This document shows positions 31,287 through 41,500 of a stretch of 64,000 nucleotides of DNA, one piece after another. The notes beneath the pieces were generated by a model, which was not told the origin of the DNA, did not search any database, and was given only the letters and a program-made list of their open reading frames with translations. This stretch comes from Glycocaulis albus (lineage in GTDB: Bacteria > Pseudomonadota > Alphaproteobacteria > Caulobacterales > Maricaulaceae), in assembly GCF_014639075.1 (NCBI RefSeq), contig NZ_BMFS01000002.1:1-64000 (forward strand), read 5' to 3'. The translations under genes and the position numbers were made by a program. Each line of letters begins with the position of its first letter. Position 1 is the first letter of the stretch.

Positions 31287-32699
31287 CTAGCCGAAGGCCG
31301 AACGCAACAGGAAGTCGGGCACGTGGTCGCCAAAGCCGGCCGCTTCAACATCCTTGTTCTTGGCCTGCCGAGCTCCACGCTTGCCTTTCTGGGCATCGTT
31401 TGCCGGAGCGGGAGCAGGGGGCGGCGCCTTGGCTGCCGCCTGATCTTCAGATTTTTCAGCTGCGCCGCGCGGCTTGGACCGGCTAGCCCGGCGCGAGCGG
31501 CTCGCCTTGACCTCGCCCTCCGCATCGCCGGCCTTTTCAGATGCCGAACGCGCCGCCGGAGCGGGCGTTGCCGCACCGTCCAGAACCAGTGTTTCCGGCT
31601 CTCCGCCGATCAGCTTGGCGACATTGGCGAGCGACTTCTTGTCGTCGCCGGTTACCAGCGTCACCGATTCCCCGGTCAGGCCTGCGCGGCCTGTGCGTCC
31701 GATACGGTGAACATAGTCGTCGGCATTGCGGGGAATATCGAAATTGAAGACATGGCTGACAGCCGGGATATCCAGCCCGCGCGCGGCAACATCGGATGCC
31801 ACGAGGATACGTACCTGGTCTGATTTGAAATCCGCCAGCGTCTTCGTTCGCTGTGCCTGCGCCAGATCGCCGTGGATCGGAGCGGCAGAGAAGCCATGAC
31901 GTTGAAGGGAGCGCGCGACAATGTCCACATCGCGCTTGCGGTTGCAGAATACAATACCGTTCTTGACGTTGTCGCGGTTTATCGCGGCACGCAGCGCCGC
32001 GCGCTTGCCGGCCGGGGAGCCGTCCGACACCCGCACTATATACTGCTTGATGGTCTCCGCCGTCTGTGCGGGGCGCGAAACTTCCACCCGTTCTGGATCC
32101 TTCAGGAAGGTGTTCACAATGCGCACGATCTCGTTGGGCATTGTAGCCGAGAAGAACAGCGTCTGACGGCGCGGAGGCACCAGCGAGAAAATTTTCTCGA
32201 TATCGGGAATGAAGCCCATGTCCAGCATGCGGTCGGCTTCATCGACGATCATGATCTCGATGCCCATGAGCATCAGCCCGCCGCGCTCGAAATGGTCCAG
32301 GAGGCGGCCGGGCGTCGCGATGAGGATATCCGCACCCTTGTCGAGAATTTCCTTTTGCGGCTGGAAGGCGACCCCGCCAATCAGCAGCGCCATGGTCAGC
32401 TTGTGATTCTTGGCATAGAGGCGGACATTCTGCGCGACCTGGTCTGCCAGTTCGCGTGTCGGGCAAAGAATGAGCGAGCGTGGCATACGCGCGCGGGCGC
32501 GGCCCCGCGAGAGGCGTTCGATCAGCGGCAGGGTGAAGGAGGCAGTCTTGCCCGTACCCGTCTGGGCGATGCCCAGGACATCGCGTCCTGTCAGTGCCAC
32601 CGGAATGGCACCGGCCTGGATAGGGGTGGGGGCGGTATAGCCAGCATCCTTGATGGCTGCCAGCAGGTTCGGGCTCAAGCCCAGATCATCAAAAGTCAT
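31287..32699 (-). CDS. DEAD-box RNA helicase (RhlE-like)
   Basis: A 470-aa ATP-dependent RNA helicase. Motif I AQTGTGKT (residues 45-52), Ia PTRELA, II DEAD (VDEADRML), III SAT, and VI HRIGRTGRAG are intact. The C-terminal 100 residues are low-complexity, rich in Ala, Lys and Arg, typical of RhlE-type tails. Start at ATG 32699 (GAGG 6 nt upstream), with ATG 32708 also possible. The frame is open to 32801 but not conserved. Confidence 0.93.
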   Translation of the reverse strand: MTFDDLGLSPNLLAAIKDAGYTAPTPIQAGAIPVALTGRDVLGIAQTGTGKTASFTLPLIERLSRGRARARMPRSLILCPTRELADQVAQNVRLYAKNHKLTMALLIGGVAFQPQKEILDKGADILIATPGRLLDHFERGGLMLMGIEIMIVDEADRMLDMGFIPDIEKIFSLVPPRRQTLFFSATMPNEIVRIVNTFLKDPERVEVSRPAQTAETIKQYIVRVSDGSPAGKRAALRAAINRDNVKNGIVFCNRKRDVDIVARSLQRHGFSAAPIHGDLAQAQRTKTLADFKSDQVRILVASDVAARGLDIPAVSHVFNFDIPRNADDYVHRIGRTGRAGLTGESVTLVTGDDKKSLANVAKLIGGEPETLVLDGAATPAPAARSASEKAGDAEGEVKASRSRRASRSKPRGAAEKSEDQAAAKAPPPAPAPANDAQKGKRGARQAKNKDVEAAGFGDHVPDFLLRSAFG

Positions 32700-32861
32700 G
32701 CGCCTCATATCCGCCCCGGCCTTTCCGGCGAGGGGCGCGCTGTCGTACGTTCGGGCGGGTTGCGCGGATCGCAAGCCGCTTGCGTCCGGCAACATAGGCA
32801 CACGCTATTGGGTGTCAACGCGTCCTAGCGCAGACGTGATGTATCCGTGCCGCACTGTGGC

Positions 32862-34136
32862 CTAATGGCGATAGCCGTACTGCCCGTCCGGCACCCTCTC
32901 GGCATAGCGTTCGGCCAGGCGTGACTGGCGTGAACTCATGGACTGGTTCTCACCATCAATGACGACCGCGACAGGCGCGCTCATCACCTCGAGCGGATCA
33001 CCGTCCCAGACCACGACATCGCCCGCATAGCCTTCCGCCAGTGCGCCATACCGGTCTCCGACACCATAGATCTCCGCCGGGGTCAGCGTGATGGCCCGGA
33101 AGGCATCGTCCCAGCTGGCGCCATTGGCGACGGCGTTGCCCGCATGCTGGGTGATCAGGCGCGGATTGAAGTAGAGGTCTGCACTGATCGTCGTGTAGGC
33201 GGTCTGCACGCCTGCTGCGTGAAGGCGGGCCGGGGCGTCCAGCCGCGCGGCCAGCACGTCGAAGCTGGCCGGCAGGTTGCGCAACGGGTCCATGATGACC
33301 GGAATACCCGCTGCGGCTATTTCGTCGGCCACCATCCAGGCCTCGGCAGCGCCCACAAGGATGAAGCGTGCCGACGGATGCTGCTGGGCAAAACGAAGGG
33401 CCCGCCGTATGTCGGAGGCGCGTTCTACCTGCAGCACGATCGGAATTTCCCCGCGCACGGCGGAAACCAGAGAGGCCGCGTCAAACCGGTTGATCGCATC
33501 ACCTTCATGGTGGGACATGAACCGGCCCGGATAGAAACGGGCATCCTCGAAAGCGGCCCGCAAGTATGCCCAGGCCGCATTGCGTGATCCGCCAGCCGTC
33601 GATGCGCCCGATTGCGACAGGTCGACATAGAGGAAGGTGCGGTCGTCAAAGAGCGAATCCGGACGCCCCGAGCTGTTGGCCAGTGCACCGCGCCCGCCGA
33701 TCACGCCCCGTGCCGTGGAAGGAAATACCGCAAAGCGCGTAATCCCGCGGCGGCGGCTGTCGGGGATATGCCCGCCCGCCGGGTTGAAGCCGTCGGCCAC
33801 GTCGATGGCGGCGGTGAAGCTGGCGCCGGGCGCCGACACATCGGAGGTGGAGCTTTCAAGCCCGACCTCAATGAGACCCAGCTGGGTGTGCGGGTGAAAA
33901 ATACCCGGCGTGATCCAGCCGCCATTGGCGTCGATTGTCTCCACACCGGCGGGAATGGTCACATTCGCGCCGGCTGCGACGATGACGCCGTCCTGGATGA
34001 GGACGGATCCGTTCTCGACAATGCCGGCGTCGCTATTGGTGACGATCCGGCCATTGGTAACGGCGATAGTCTGGGCTGATGCCGCGCCAAGGCTCATGGC
34101 GGCGAGGGCGGCTGCGGAGATAATGGATTTCAGCAT
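32862..34136 (-). CDS. Exported amidohydrolase-family protein 1
   Basis: A 424-aa protein with a signal peptide (SIISAAALAAMSLGAASAQT, cleavage near residue 22). It has the amidohydrolase beta-sandwich and TIM-barrel plan (GGWITPGIFHPHTQLG, and C-terminal LTPAEIYGVGDRYGALAEG, DVVVWDGDP). The metal motif reads HPHTQ rather than the usual DxHxH form. Substrate unknown, possibly a cyclic amide or dipeptide. It begins 1 bp after the upstream amidohydrolase gene, so both are co-translated. AAGGAG supports the ATG at 34136. Confidence 0.87.
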   Translation of the reverse strand: MLKSIISAAALAAMSLGAASAQTIAVTNGRIVTNSDAGIVENGSVLIQDGVIVAAGANVTIPAGVETIDANGGWITPGIFHPHTQLGLIEVGLESSTSDVSAPGASFTAAIDVADGFNPAGGHIPDSRRRGITRFAVFPSTARGVIGGRGALANSSGRPDSLFDDRTFLYVDLSQSGASTAGGSRNAAWAYLRAAFEDARFYPGRFMSHHEGDAINRFDAASLVSAVRGEIPIVLQVERASDIRRALRFAQQHPSARFILVGAAEAWMVADEIAAAGIPVIMDPLRNLPASFDVLAARLDAPARLHAAGVQTAYTTISADLYFNPRLITQHAGNAVANGASWDDAFRAITLTPAEIYGVGDRYGALAEGYAGDVVVWDGDPLEVMSAPVAVVIDGENQSMSSRQSRLAERYAERVPDGQYGYRH

Positions 34137-34137
34137 C

Positions 34138-35592
34138 TTACAGCACTCCTTCGCCGGGTTGACCGAGGGTGAAGTCACGTACCGTGCGCCGTTCGGGATC
34201 CTCGCGGTCGAACATCAGCGCCCCGTCGATATAGACATGGTCAGCAACGGCATAGGTGGAGAAGGGGTGGGCAGACCAAAGCACGATATCGGCGCGCTTG
34301 CCTTCCTCGATGGAGCCGGTCTCGTCGAAAATGCCAAGCCCGCGTGCCGGGTTGGAGGTGAACCAGGCGACGGCCTCGCCGTCTGTGACCTCAATGCCGA
34401 GCCTGCGGCCTGCGGCAAGCGCCTTGGCCACCTCCTGATTGAGCCGCTGGATACCCAGCTGGTCATCGGAATGGATCATCGCGCATGCACCGGCGGCGTG
34501 AACGAGGGCGAGGTTTTCATTGATGGAATCATAGGCCTCCATCTTGAAACCGCCCCAGTCGGCCCAGACGGCCGCGCACACATCCTCTTCGGCCAGAAGA
34601 TCGCCGATCTTGTAGGCCTCGACCGCGTGGTGGAAGGTGGTGACCTGGTAGCCGAACTCGTCGGCCATATCGAGTACCTGAGCCATTTCGTCGGCGCGGT
34701 AGCAGTGCATCTGGACTAGGATTTCGCCCTCAAGCACGCCCATCAGCGTATCGAGTTCCAGATTGCGCGTGGGCGGGGTGGCTTCCGCGTCGCCTGCGTC
34801 CCAGTAACGCTGCCAGCTGCGGCGGTATTCCACGGCGCGCTGCCAGGCCTCTCGGTATCCGGCCATATTGCCCATGCGCGAGCCGGGCGCGCGGCCCTGA
34901 CTGCCATAGACGCGTTTCGGGTTTTCCCCGCACGCCATTTTCAGCGTGTAGGGGGCATCAGGAAACTTCATGCCCTGCACGGTGCGCGACGGCACGTTAC
35001 GCAGCGTGATGCCGCGCCCGCCAAACAGGTTTGCGGAGCCCGGCAGCACGTGCAGCGTGGTCACACCGCCAGCCAGCGCCGCGTCGAAGCCCGGATCCTG
35101 TGGCCACACGCCATGTTCGGCCCAGACCTCTGCCGTTACCGGCGCAGTGATTTCATTGCCGTCCTGATGGGCGCTGACGCCCGGGGAGGGGTAGACGCCC
35201 AGATGGGAGTGAATATCGATGACGCCGGGGGTCACATAGCGCCCGCGACCATCAATGAGGGTTGCGCCTTCCGGCGCCTCAAGGCCTTCACCGATACCGG
35301 CGATGCGCCCGTCCTGCATGAGGACGTCGTAATTCTCGAACTCGCCGCCAATGCCGTCAAACACGGTCGCGCCCTGGATGAGCACCACTTCAGAGGGGAA
35401 GGGGGTGTAGGTGGAGGGGTAGGGGTCCGGGTTGAAGCGGACCAGCTCGCCATCGCCAGAGCCGCCATTGCTCCCTTCGCTATCGCTGGTGTCGCCATTG
35501 CACGCGGCAAGGCCAAGGGCAGCCAGCCCTGCCAGCGCGCCCGCCATGAGCGGCCAGAGCGCGCCCTTGTTCCGTGAACCGTGTATCGCCAC
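34138..35592 (-). CDS. Exported amidohydrolase lipoprotein 2
   Basis: A 484-aa lipoprotein: basic N-terminus, hydrophobic stretch and lipobox LAAC with C31, then a Gly/Ser-rich linker. The amidohydrolase domain has TPGVIDIHSHLG (HxH metal motif), VLPGSANLFGGRG, and HSDDQLGIQRL with the metal or catalytic Asp region. It fits the imidazolonepropionase-like periplasmic amidohydrolases of marine proteobacteria. It starts with GTG at 35592, with GGGGAGGG upstream, and forms a tight two-gene operon with amidohydrolase 1. Confidence 0.88.
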   Translation of the reverse strand: MAIHGSRNKGALWPLMAGALAGLAALGLAACNGDTSDSEGSNGGSGDGELVRFNPDPYPSTYTPFPSEVVLIQGATVFDGIGGEFENYDVLMQDGRIAGIGEGLEAPEGATLIDGRGRYVTPGVIDIHSHLGVYPSPGVSAHQDGNEITAPVTAEVWAEHGVWPQDPGFDAALAGGVTTLHVLPGSANLFGGRGITLRNVPSRTVQGMKFPDAPYTLKMACGENPKRVYGSQGRAPGSRMGNMAGYREAWQRAVEYRRSWQRYWDAGDAEATPPTRNLELDTLMGVLEGEILVQMHCYRADEMAQVLDMADEFGYQVTTFHHAVEAYKIGDLLAEEDVCAAVWADWGGFKMEAYDSINENLALVHAAGACAMIHSDDQLGIQRLNQEVAKALAAGRRLGIEVTDGEAVAWFTSNPARGLGIFDETGSIEEGKRADIVLWSAHPFSTYAVADHVYIDGALMFDREDPERRTVRDFTLGQPGEGVL

Positions 35593-35701
35593 CGTTCAAC
35601 CCTCCCCGTGAGATTTCTTAGCGCCCAGCAGGTTCGCTGGAATCTGCCGGAGGGGGAAGGGGGTTATTGTGTTACGTCACGAGGAGTTGAGCGGTTAAGC
35701 C

Positions 35702-37798
35702 CTACAAATCAATCGCTTCCACAAACGGTGCGTGTTCCTGGATGTACTGGAAGCGCAGCTCTGCCTTCTTGCCCATCAAGGTTTCAACCAGATCATCAGC
35801 CTCCTCGCGGAAGGCGTCATCAATGGTCACGCGCGCGAGCGAGCGTGTCTGCGGGTTCATCGTGGTGGCTTTCAGCTGGGCGGGTGTCATTTCGCCAAGA
35901 CCCTTGAACCGGCCCACCTCCACGCGCTTGCCCTTGAACTCGCCATTCATGATGGCGTCCTTCTCCGCCTCGTCCTGCGCGTAGAGCGTCTTGGCCCCGA
36001 CGGTGAGGCGATAGAGCGGCGGCTGGGCCATGAACAGGCGCCCGCTCTCGATCAGGCCCGGCGTGAAACGGTAGAAGAAGGTGGCCAGAAGTGCGGCGAT
36101 GTGCGCGCCGTCCACGTCCGCGTCGCACATGATGATGACGCGTTCATAGCGCAGGTCTTCAAGATCGAATTTCGAGCCCGGACGGGTGCCGAGCGCCAGC
36201 ATCAGGTCGGAGATTTCCTGATTGGCAGAAATCTTGTCCGCCGTAGCCGACGCGACATTCAGGATCTTGCCGCGAAGGGGGAGAATGGCTTGCGTCTTGC
36301 GGTCGCGTGCCTGCTTGGCCGAACCGCCGGCCGAATCGCCCTCGACGAGGAAAATCTCCGTCCCGTCCGCGCCTGAGGTGGAACAGTCCGCCAGCTTGCC
36401 GGGCAGGCGCAGGCGGCGGGTCGCGCTCTGGCGCTGGACCTCTTTTTCCTTCTTGCGCTTAAGCCGGTCCTCGGCGCGCTCCACCGCCCAGTCGATCAGC
36501 CGGGCCGCTTCCTTCGGCCTCGCCGCGAGCCAGTGGTCGAACCGGTCGCGGATGGCGTTTTCGACAAGGCGCTGCGCCTCCGGTGTCGAGAGCCGGTCCT
36601 TGGTCTGACCCTGAAATTCCGGATCTTTGAGGAAGATGGAGACCAGTACGCCCGCCCCGCCCATAACATCGTCGGGCGTGATGAGGCCGGCCTTGCGGTT
36701 GCCGGCGAGCTCGGCGTGCGCTTTCAGGCTCTTGGACAATGCCGCGCGCAGCCCCGCCTCGTGCGTGCCGCCCTGCGGGGTCGGTACGGTATTGCAGTAG
36801 GAATTGGAAAAGCTGTCATGCTCGCCAAACCCGTTTGCAGAGAAGGCGACGGCCCATTCCACCGCGCCCATGCGTCCTTCGGAGCGCTCGACACGCCCGG
36901 AGAAGTTTTCCGTAACGAGGGCTGCGCCCTTGACCAGTTCTTCGAGGTGATCGGCAAGCCCGCCAGGGAAGGCAAGCACCGCTTCGGCAGGCGTGGGGGT
37001 GCCCTCAACCAGCTCTGCCGGGCATGACCAGCGTATCTCTACGCCCCGGCGCAGAAACGCCTTGGAGCGCGACATGGCAAACAGGCGCGCGGGTTTGAAA
37101 TGCGCCCGGCTGCCGAAAATCTCGTGATCAGGTTTGAAGCGGATTTTGGTGCCGCGCCGGTTCGGCGCCGCGCCGATTCTTTCCAGCGCGCCCAGCGGCG
37201 TGCCGCGCTGGAAATTCAGGCCCCAGGCCGTGCGGTCGCGCGCCACTTCCACTTCGACGCGTTCTGACAGCGCGTTGACGACGGAGATGCCGACCCCGTG
37301 CAGGCCGCCTGCGGTCTGGTAGGCCTTGTCGGAGAACTTGCCGCCGGAATGCAGCGTGGTCATCACGATTTCCAGCGCCGACTTGCCGGGGAATTTCGGA
37401 TGCTCGTCAACCGGAATGCCGCGCCCGTTATCGGTGACCGTGACGAAGCCTTCCTCATCGAGGCGCACCTCGATCCGGTCGGCATGGCCTGCCACGGCCT
37501 CGTCCATCGCGTTGTCCAGCACTTCGGCAAAGAGGTGGTGCAGCGCGCGCTCATCGGTGCCACCGATATACATGCCCGGCCGCTTGCGCACCGGCTCCAG
37601 CCCTTCAAGCACCTCGATCGAGGAAGCGTTATAGCCGGGCTGCGGCGGTGGCGGCGGAGAAGGGGAGGCTGCGGGCGCGCGCGGCGCAGACGGCTCTGCT
37701 GCTTTCACGGGCTCAGGCTCTGCACGCGGAGCGGGCGAGGCGGGTTTCGGGGCAGGCGCGCCGCCGCCAAACAGGTCATTTTGCGAATCGTGGGTCAT
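35702..37798 (-). CDS. parE: DNA topoisomerase IV subunit B
   Basis: The 698-aa ATPase subunit of topoisomerase IV, which decatenates daughter chromosomes. A variable Ala/Pro-rich N-terminal tail of about 55 residues precedes the GHKL ATPase domain (VLEGLEPVRKRPGMYIGG, DNGRGIPVD, QTAGGLHGVG), the transducer, and the TOPRIM domain (EIFLVEGDSAGGSAKQ, CDADVDGAH). ATG at 37798 is preferred over the adjacent GTG at 37801. The parC partner is not in this window. Confidence 0.95.
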   Translation of the reverse strand: MTHDSQNDLFGGGAPAPKPASPAPRAEPEPVKAAEPSAPRAPAASPSPPPPPQPGYNASSIEVLEGLEPVRKRPGMYIGGTDERALHHLFAEVLDNAMDEAVAGHADRIEVRLDEEGFVTVTDNGRGIPVDEHPKFPGKSALEIVMTTLHSGGKFSDKAYQTAGGLHGVGISVVNALSERVEVEVARDRTAWGLNFQRGTPLGALERIGAAPNRRGTKIRFKPDHEIFGSRAHFKPARLFAMSRSKAFLRRGVEIRWSCPAELVEGTPTPAEAVLAFPGGLADHLEELVKGAALVTENFSGRVERSEGRMGAVEWAVAFSANGFGEHDSFSNSYCNTVPTPQGGTHEAGLRAALSKSLKAHAELAGNRKAGLITPDDVMGGAGVLVSIFLKDPEFQGQTKDRLSTPEAQRLVENAIRDRFDHWLAARPKEAARLIDWAVERAEDRLKRKKEKEVQRQSATRRLRLPGKLADCSTSGADGTEIFLVEGDSAGGSAKQARDRKTQAILPLRGKILNVASATADKISANQEISDLMLALGTRPGSKFDLEDLRYERVIIMCDADVDGAHIAALLATFFYRFTPGLIESGRLFMAQPPLYRLTVGAKTLYAQDEAEKDAIMNGEFKGKRVEVGRFKGLGEMTPAQLKATTMNPQTRSLARVTIDDAFREEADDLVETLMGKKAELRFQYIQEHAPFVEAIDL

Positions 37799-37857
37799 CA
37801 CCTTGCACCATGCCCGATTGCGGGCAGTGCGGGAAAGCGTTCAGAGCGGCTTGTCCC

Positions 37858-38463
37858 CTACCGGAACCAGCGCCTGCGCTGGCAGGAACGCAGCTGCGAA
37901 TCATAACGCCGGGCATCTGCCTCTACCTGGCTGGCGGCGCGCTGCAGCCAGGCCTTGGAGTTGTGCGTGCCCCGGTTATAGCCGGTATGGCCTTCGTGAT
38001 AGGCGAAATACAGATTGCGCGGGTCGTCTAGCGAGATGCGCGACAGGCGCTGGCTCATGGACGCGTACCAGCCGATGAAATCAACCGCATCCTCGAAATT
38101 GGTTCGCCGGGCAGAACGATTGCCCGTCTGCTCGCGATACCAGTCCCAGGTGCCGTCAAGCGCCTGCGCATAGCCATGAGCTGATGAGGCGCGGGGGCCG
38201 GGCAGCACGATGAGACGCCGGGTCCGTGGCGGCCGTGCGTTGGCAACAAAGCTGGATTCGCGGTTGACGAAGGCCAGCTGGGTGCCTTGAGACAATCCCC
38301 ACCGCCGCTCGGCGCGCTCTGTGGCCCTGCGCCATGCCGGGTACTGGGTGAAGATGGCACAGGCGTTCTGGACCTGCGCTGGAGGCGCACGGTGGCTGCA
38401 CGCGGTTACCAGAGCCGCTGCCGCCGCCAGAAATGCACAGAATAGGGCCAGACGTATAACCAT
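37858..38463 (-). CDS. Transglycosylase SLT-like lipoprotein
   Basis: A 201-aa predicted lipoprotein (lipobox VTAC, C22) with a lytic-transglycosylase-like domain: probable catalytic Glu69 in FVNRESSF, SSAHGYAQALDGTW, and YFAYHEGHTGYNRG. It would cleave murein glycan in the periplasm. Two in-frame ATGs exist (38484 and 38463). I prefer 38463 because GGGGA lies about 10 nt upstream. That ATG and the Shine-Dalgarno sequence fall inside a perfect hairpin. It also starts 44 bp after the autotransporter gene, so co-transcription is possible. Confidence 0.82.
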   Translation of the reverse strand: MVIRLALFCAFLAAAAALVTACSHRAPPAQVQNACAIFTQYPAWRRATERAERRWGLSQGTQLAFVNRESSFVANARPPRTRRLIVLPGPRASSAHGYAQALDGTWDWYREQTGNRSARRTNFEDAVDFIGWYASMSQRLSRISLDDPRNLYFAYHEGHTGYNRGTHNSKAWLQRAASQVEADARRYDSQLRSCQRRRWFR

Positions 38464-38489
38464 GACCGGATTGTCCCCGGTCATGGTTA
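38457..38489 (-). promoter_or_regulatory. Hairpin enclosing the ribosome-binding site and start of the SLT lipoprotein gene
   Basis: A perfect 13-bp inverted repeat (38457-38469/38477-38489, TAACCATGACCGG/CCGGTCATGGTTA, 7-nt loop). On the minus strand the GGGGA ribosome site spans the loop side and the ATG at 38463 is in the 3' arm. The other in-frame ATG (38484) is in the 5' arm. There is no U tract, so occlusion of translation is more likely than termination. Confidence 0.5.
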
Positions 38490-38506
38490 AAAGGCGTTAA
38501 ACCGGC

Positions 38507-41500
38507 CTAGAAATTCATCCGCAGCACGAGGCGGAGCACGTGGTTCACGTATTCATCGCGATAATCGGCGTCGTAGGCGAAGGTGAACGTCGTGTAGTTT
38601 GACCCCGCAGAGAAACCGAAGCCAGCCAGCAGGCCGGCCGACGGCATTTCGGCCGCGCGCAGCGTGAAGGGAGTGCCGTTCTGGCCAAACCGCGCCGTGG
38701 TCTCGCCTGAATTGCCCGAGAAGTCGCCGCGATAGCCGACACGCGCATAGGGCAGCCACCAGCTGCCGGCCCGCTCGAAACGGCGGGCGACTGTAACGGT
38801 GGCGCCGCCCGTCAGCGCGCTGGTCGTGCGGCTATCGACAAAGAGGGCAAGTTCGGGCGCCGTATTGTCGAGCGCGATTTCATTGAACCCATCTTCGGAA
38901 ATCGAAAGCCAGGTCAGCGAGGCTTCCGGCCTGACTACCCAATTGCCCAGCGGAATGTCCCGGCCTGCCTGGGCGGACAGGGAGTAGTGCCAGCCACCCC
39001 AGTCGGCCGAGGTGGAGCCGGTATAGCTGCCAATACCGATATTGCGTTGTGTTTCGAAGCGGTTGATGCCTGCTGAGGCGGTGAACGAGGCGTCAATACC
39101 GCCAAGGTCTATGGCAGCGTAGCCTGACACCTGACCCATCAGGGTCGTCATCGGATCGTTGTCGAGGCCGATCTGTTCGATCTCGCTGGCCGCCCCCGCC
39201 AGGCTCACGCCTACCGCATAGAACGGGCCGAGCGGGCGGTCGATGCCGACCGCAAGGCCGACACCATAGCCGCGATAGCCCGGGCCGAGGGCCGTGTCGG
39301 TCCTGTCGGCGTAATAGCCGAATTCCTGGATCCAGAGCCCTGCAAGCTCCGAGGGCGAGAGACGGGCATTGCGCAGGCGCGTGGATACGGCGCCCGCTGC
39401 TGCATCGTGAGAGGCCAGGGCAAACTGGATCGCGCTGGCCGCATACTCGGGCAGCAACTGGTCATAGGCTCTGTAGAACGCATCCGCATCGCGGATGGAG
39501 GCGATGGCATTGCCCAGCGAGCTGACATCATCGAACAGGGAAATGGCCGCGTCATAGACAGCAGCCCGGTTGGGGTCGAACCCGATCTGTTCGGCCGTCT
39601 TGCGTTCCAGGCTGAGTACCAGCGAGTTGGGATCGCCGGCGTCTCGCTCAAGGTTTGCCGTGTAGAGGAAAGGCGTGTCGACAGCTTCCAGGATCACGGA
39701 TTCGTCGACCACCGTAAGTGTTCCGGCAGAAAGCACTCGGTATTCGCGGCTTTGCCCGACGAGCTCGGACAGCGATACTGACAGCTCCGAGCCATCTTCG
39801 AAGGCAATCTCGCCGGTCGCGATCAGGGCAGCGCTCGATGTGCTGTCACTGTCCAGGACAAGGTTGAGTACGCCGCCATTTCCGAAGCGCGCCGACGTGA
39901 TATGTGTCTGACTAGTCAGGCCGAGTGCCAGAGTGGCGTCTTCGACATCAATCTCCAACTGGCCATCACCAGTATTCAGCGCCCCTCTGAATTCCGCACC
40001 GTGAACGATCAGCCGGTCAGCGCCATTGCCGAAATAAATATCGCCATCCATCCGGCCAGCCGTCAGTGACATGGTGTCGGCGCCGGCACCGAAATACACA
40101 TCTCCGACAATTGCGGGCTCGTCAGCATCCTCGTCTGCCGGTGCGGACTGGCTGATAGTCAGGCCGGACGTCATCGCCCGGGCATCAACAGCGATGAGCG
40201 TTGGCGAGTTTGTGGCCTCATAGTTAGACGTAACGGCCCTTATGCGCCCGGTATTACTGATGTCGGTAACGGCGTCGGACGAAATGACGATGCCTGTTGC
40301 TGCAGATCCGCCAACATTCAGTGTTGCCGTAATGAGGCCCGAATTATCGATTCGTCCGACATCACTACCGGACTCGATGCTCAGGGCGACGGCCGTGCCC
40401 TGGCCGTACACTGGATCTCCGAACCCGTCACCGTCGTAGCCGCGGAAAACCAGTGCTGAAATTGTTCCGGAATTGTTGATTCCGGCCATCTGGGCCCCTT
40501 CACCGATCGTAATGGTCTGAGCGTGCCCGTCGAACGTCGTCGCGGTCGCGGTGCCTGTAACTTGCATCCCGGCTTCGGCGAGGATTACCGCTTGGATATT
40601 GCCATTAACATCGCGCCCCGAAATCAGAATTGCGCGTGTGTCGATTCCGTCAAACACACCCGCTGCGTTGACGTTGCCATCGATGACCAGGCCGTAGCCG
40701 CGTTCAACTGTAACGAGGTCGCCTTCTTCTGCTCCTTCTGACGTGTCAGGCTCTTCGTAGACAACTTCGCCAATCGTAACTGGTCCGGAGGCGTTTTCGC
40801 CGGGCTGGATGGCCAGCGCTGGCGCCGAACCGGTTACCTGCACGCTACCCCCCGCACTGTTGGTCGAAGTGGGGCCTGCGATGAAGACACCGTCTCGAAC
40901 GGAGCCTGCAATGATGACGGCTGCCCCGGCGAGACGTGAATTCTCCGCAACATCGCTTGCTTCACGATCAGCCAAAGCTTCGAAGATTGCCTGGCTTGCA
41001 CGATCGTTAATACGAAAACCGTTTGAACGCACCTGTCCCGCGATGCTGACCGCACCGTCCACATCGCCAGTCACGGACACAGCCGTCGATCCGCTACCCA
41101 GCGTGTTGACTGTCCCCCCCTGCAGAATTCTCACATCGCCAGTAGAGTTGCCCTCAATCGCGATGCCGATCGAGTTTTCACCGACGATATTTACGCCGCC
41201 GGAGAACGCGAGATCACCGTCAATGTCTGAGGCCACGCGGATACCATAGGAATCCTGGCCGGTGACGTTAATCGTACTGCCGCCTTCGACTATCACATCG
41301 CCGGAAAATGCCGCGCCGGCGGGGGAGCCGATCAGTATTCCGGTCTTGTCGCGTTCATTTGTGTAATTCTCGAATGCTTCGTCGAGGGATTGGTTGCCGT
41401 TAACGTCGGCGTCCGCCATTGCGATCCGGCCACCGTGGACAATTTCGCCTGTGCGGCCGCTCTCGGCGAAAATGCCGACTGCGCCATTCCGGTCGTTGAT

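Noticed and set aside
38487-38500. CtrA-like TTAA...TTAA near the autotransporter 3' end
   Set aside because: The spacing is 6 bp instead of 7, and the first TTAA is part of the 13-bp hairpin.
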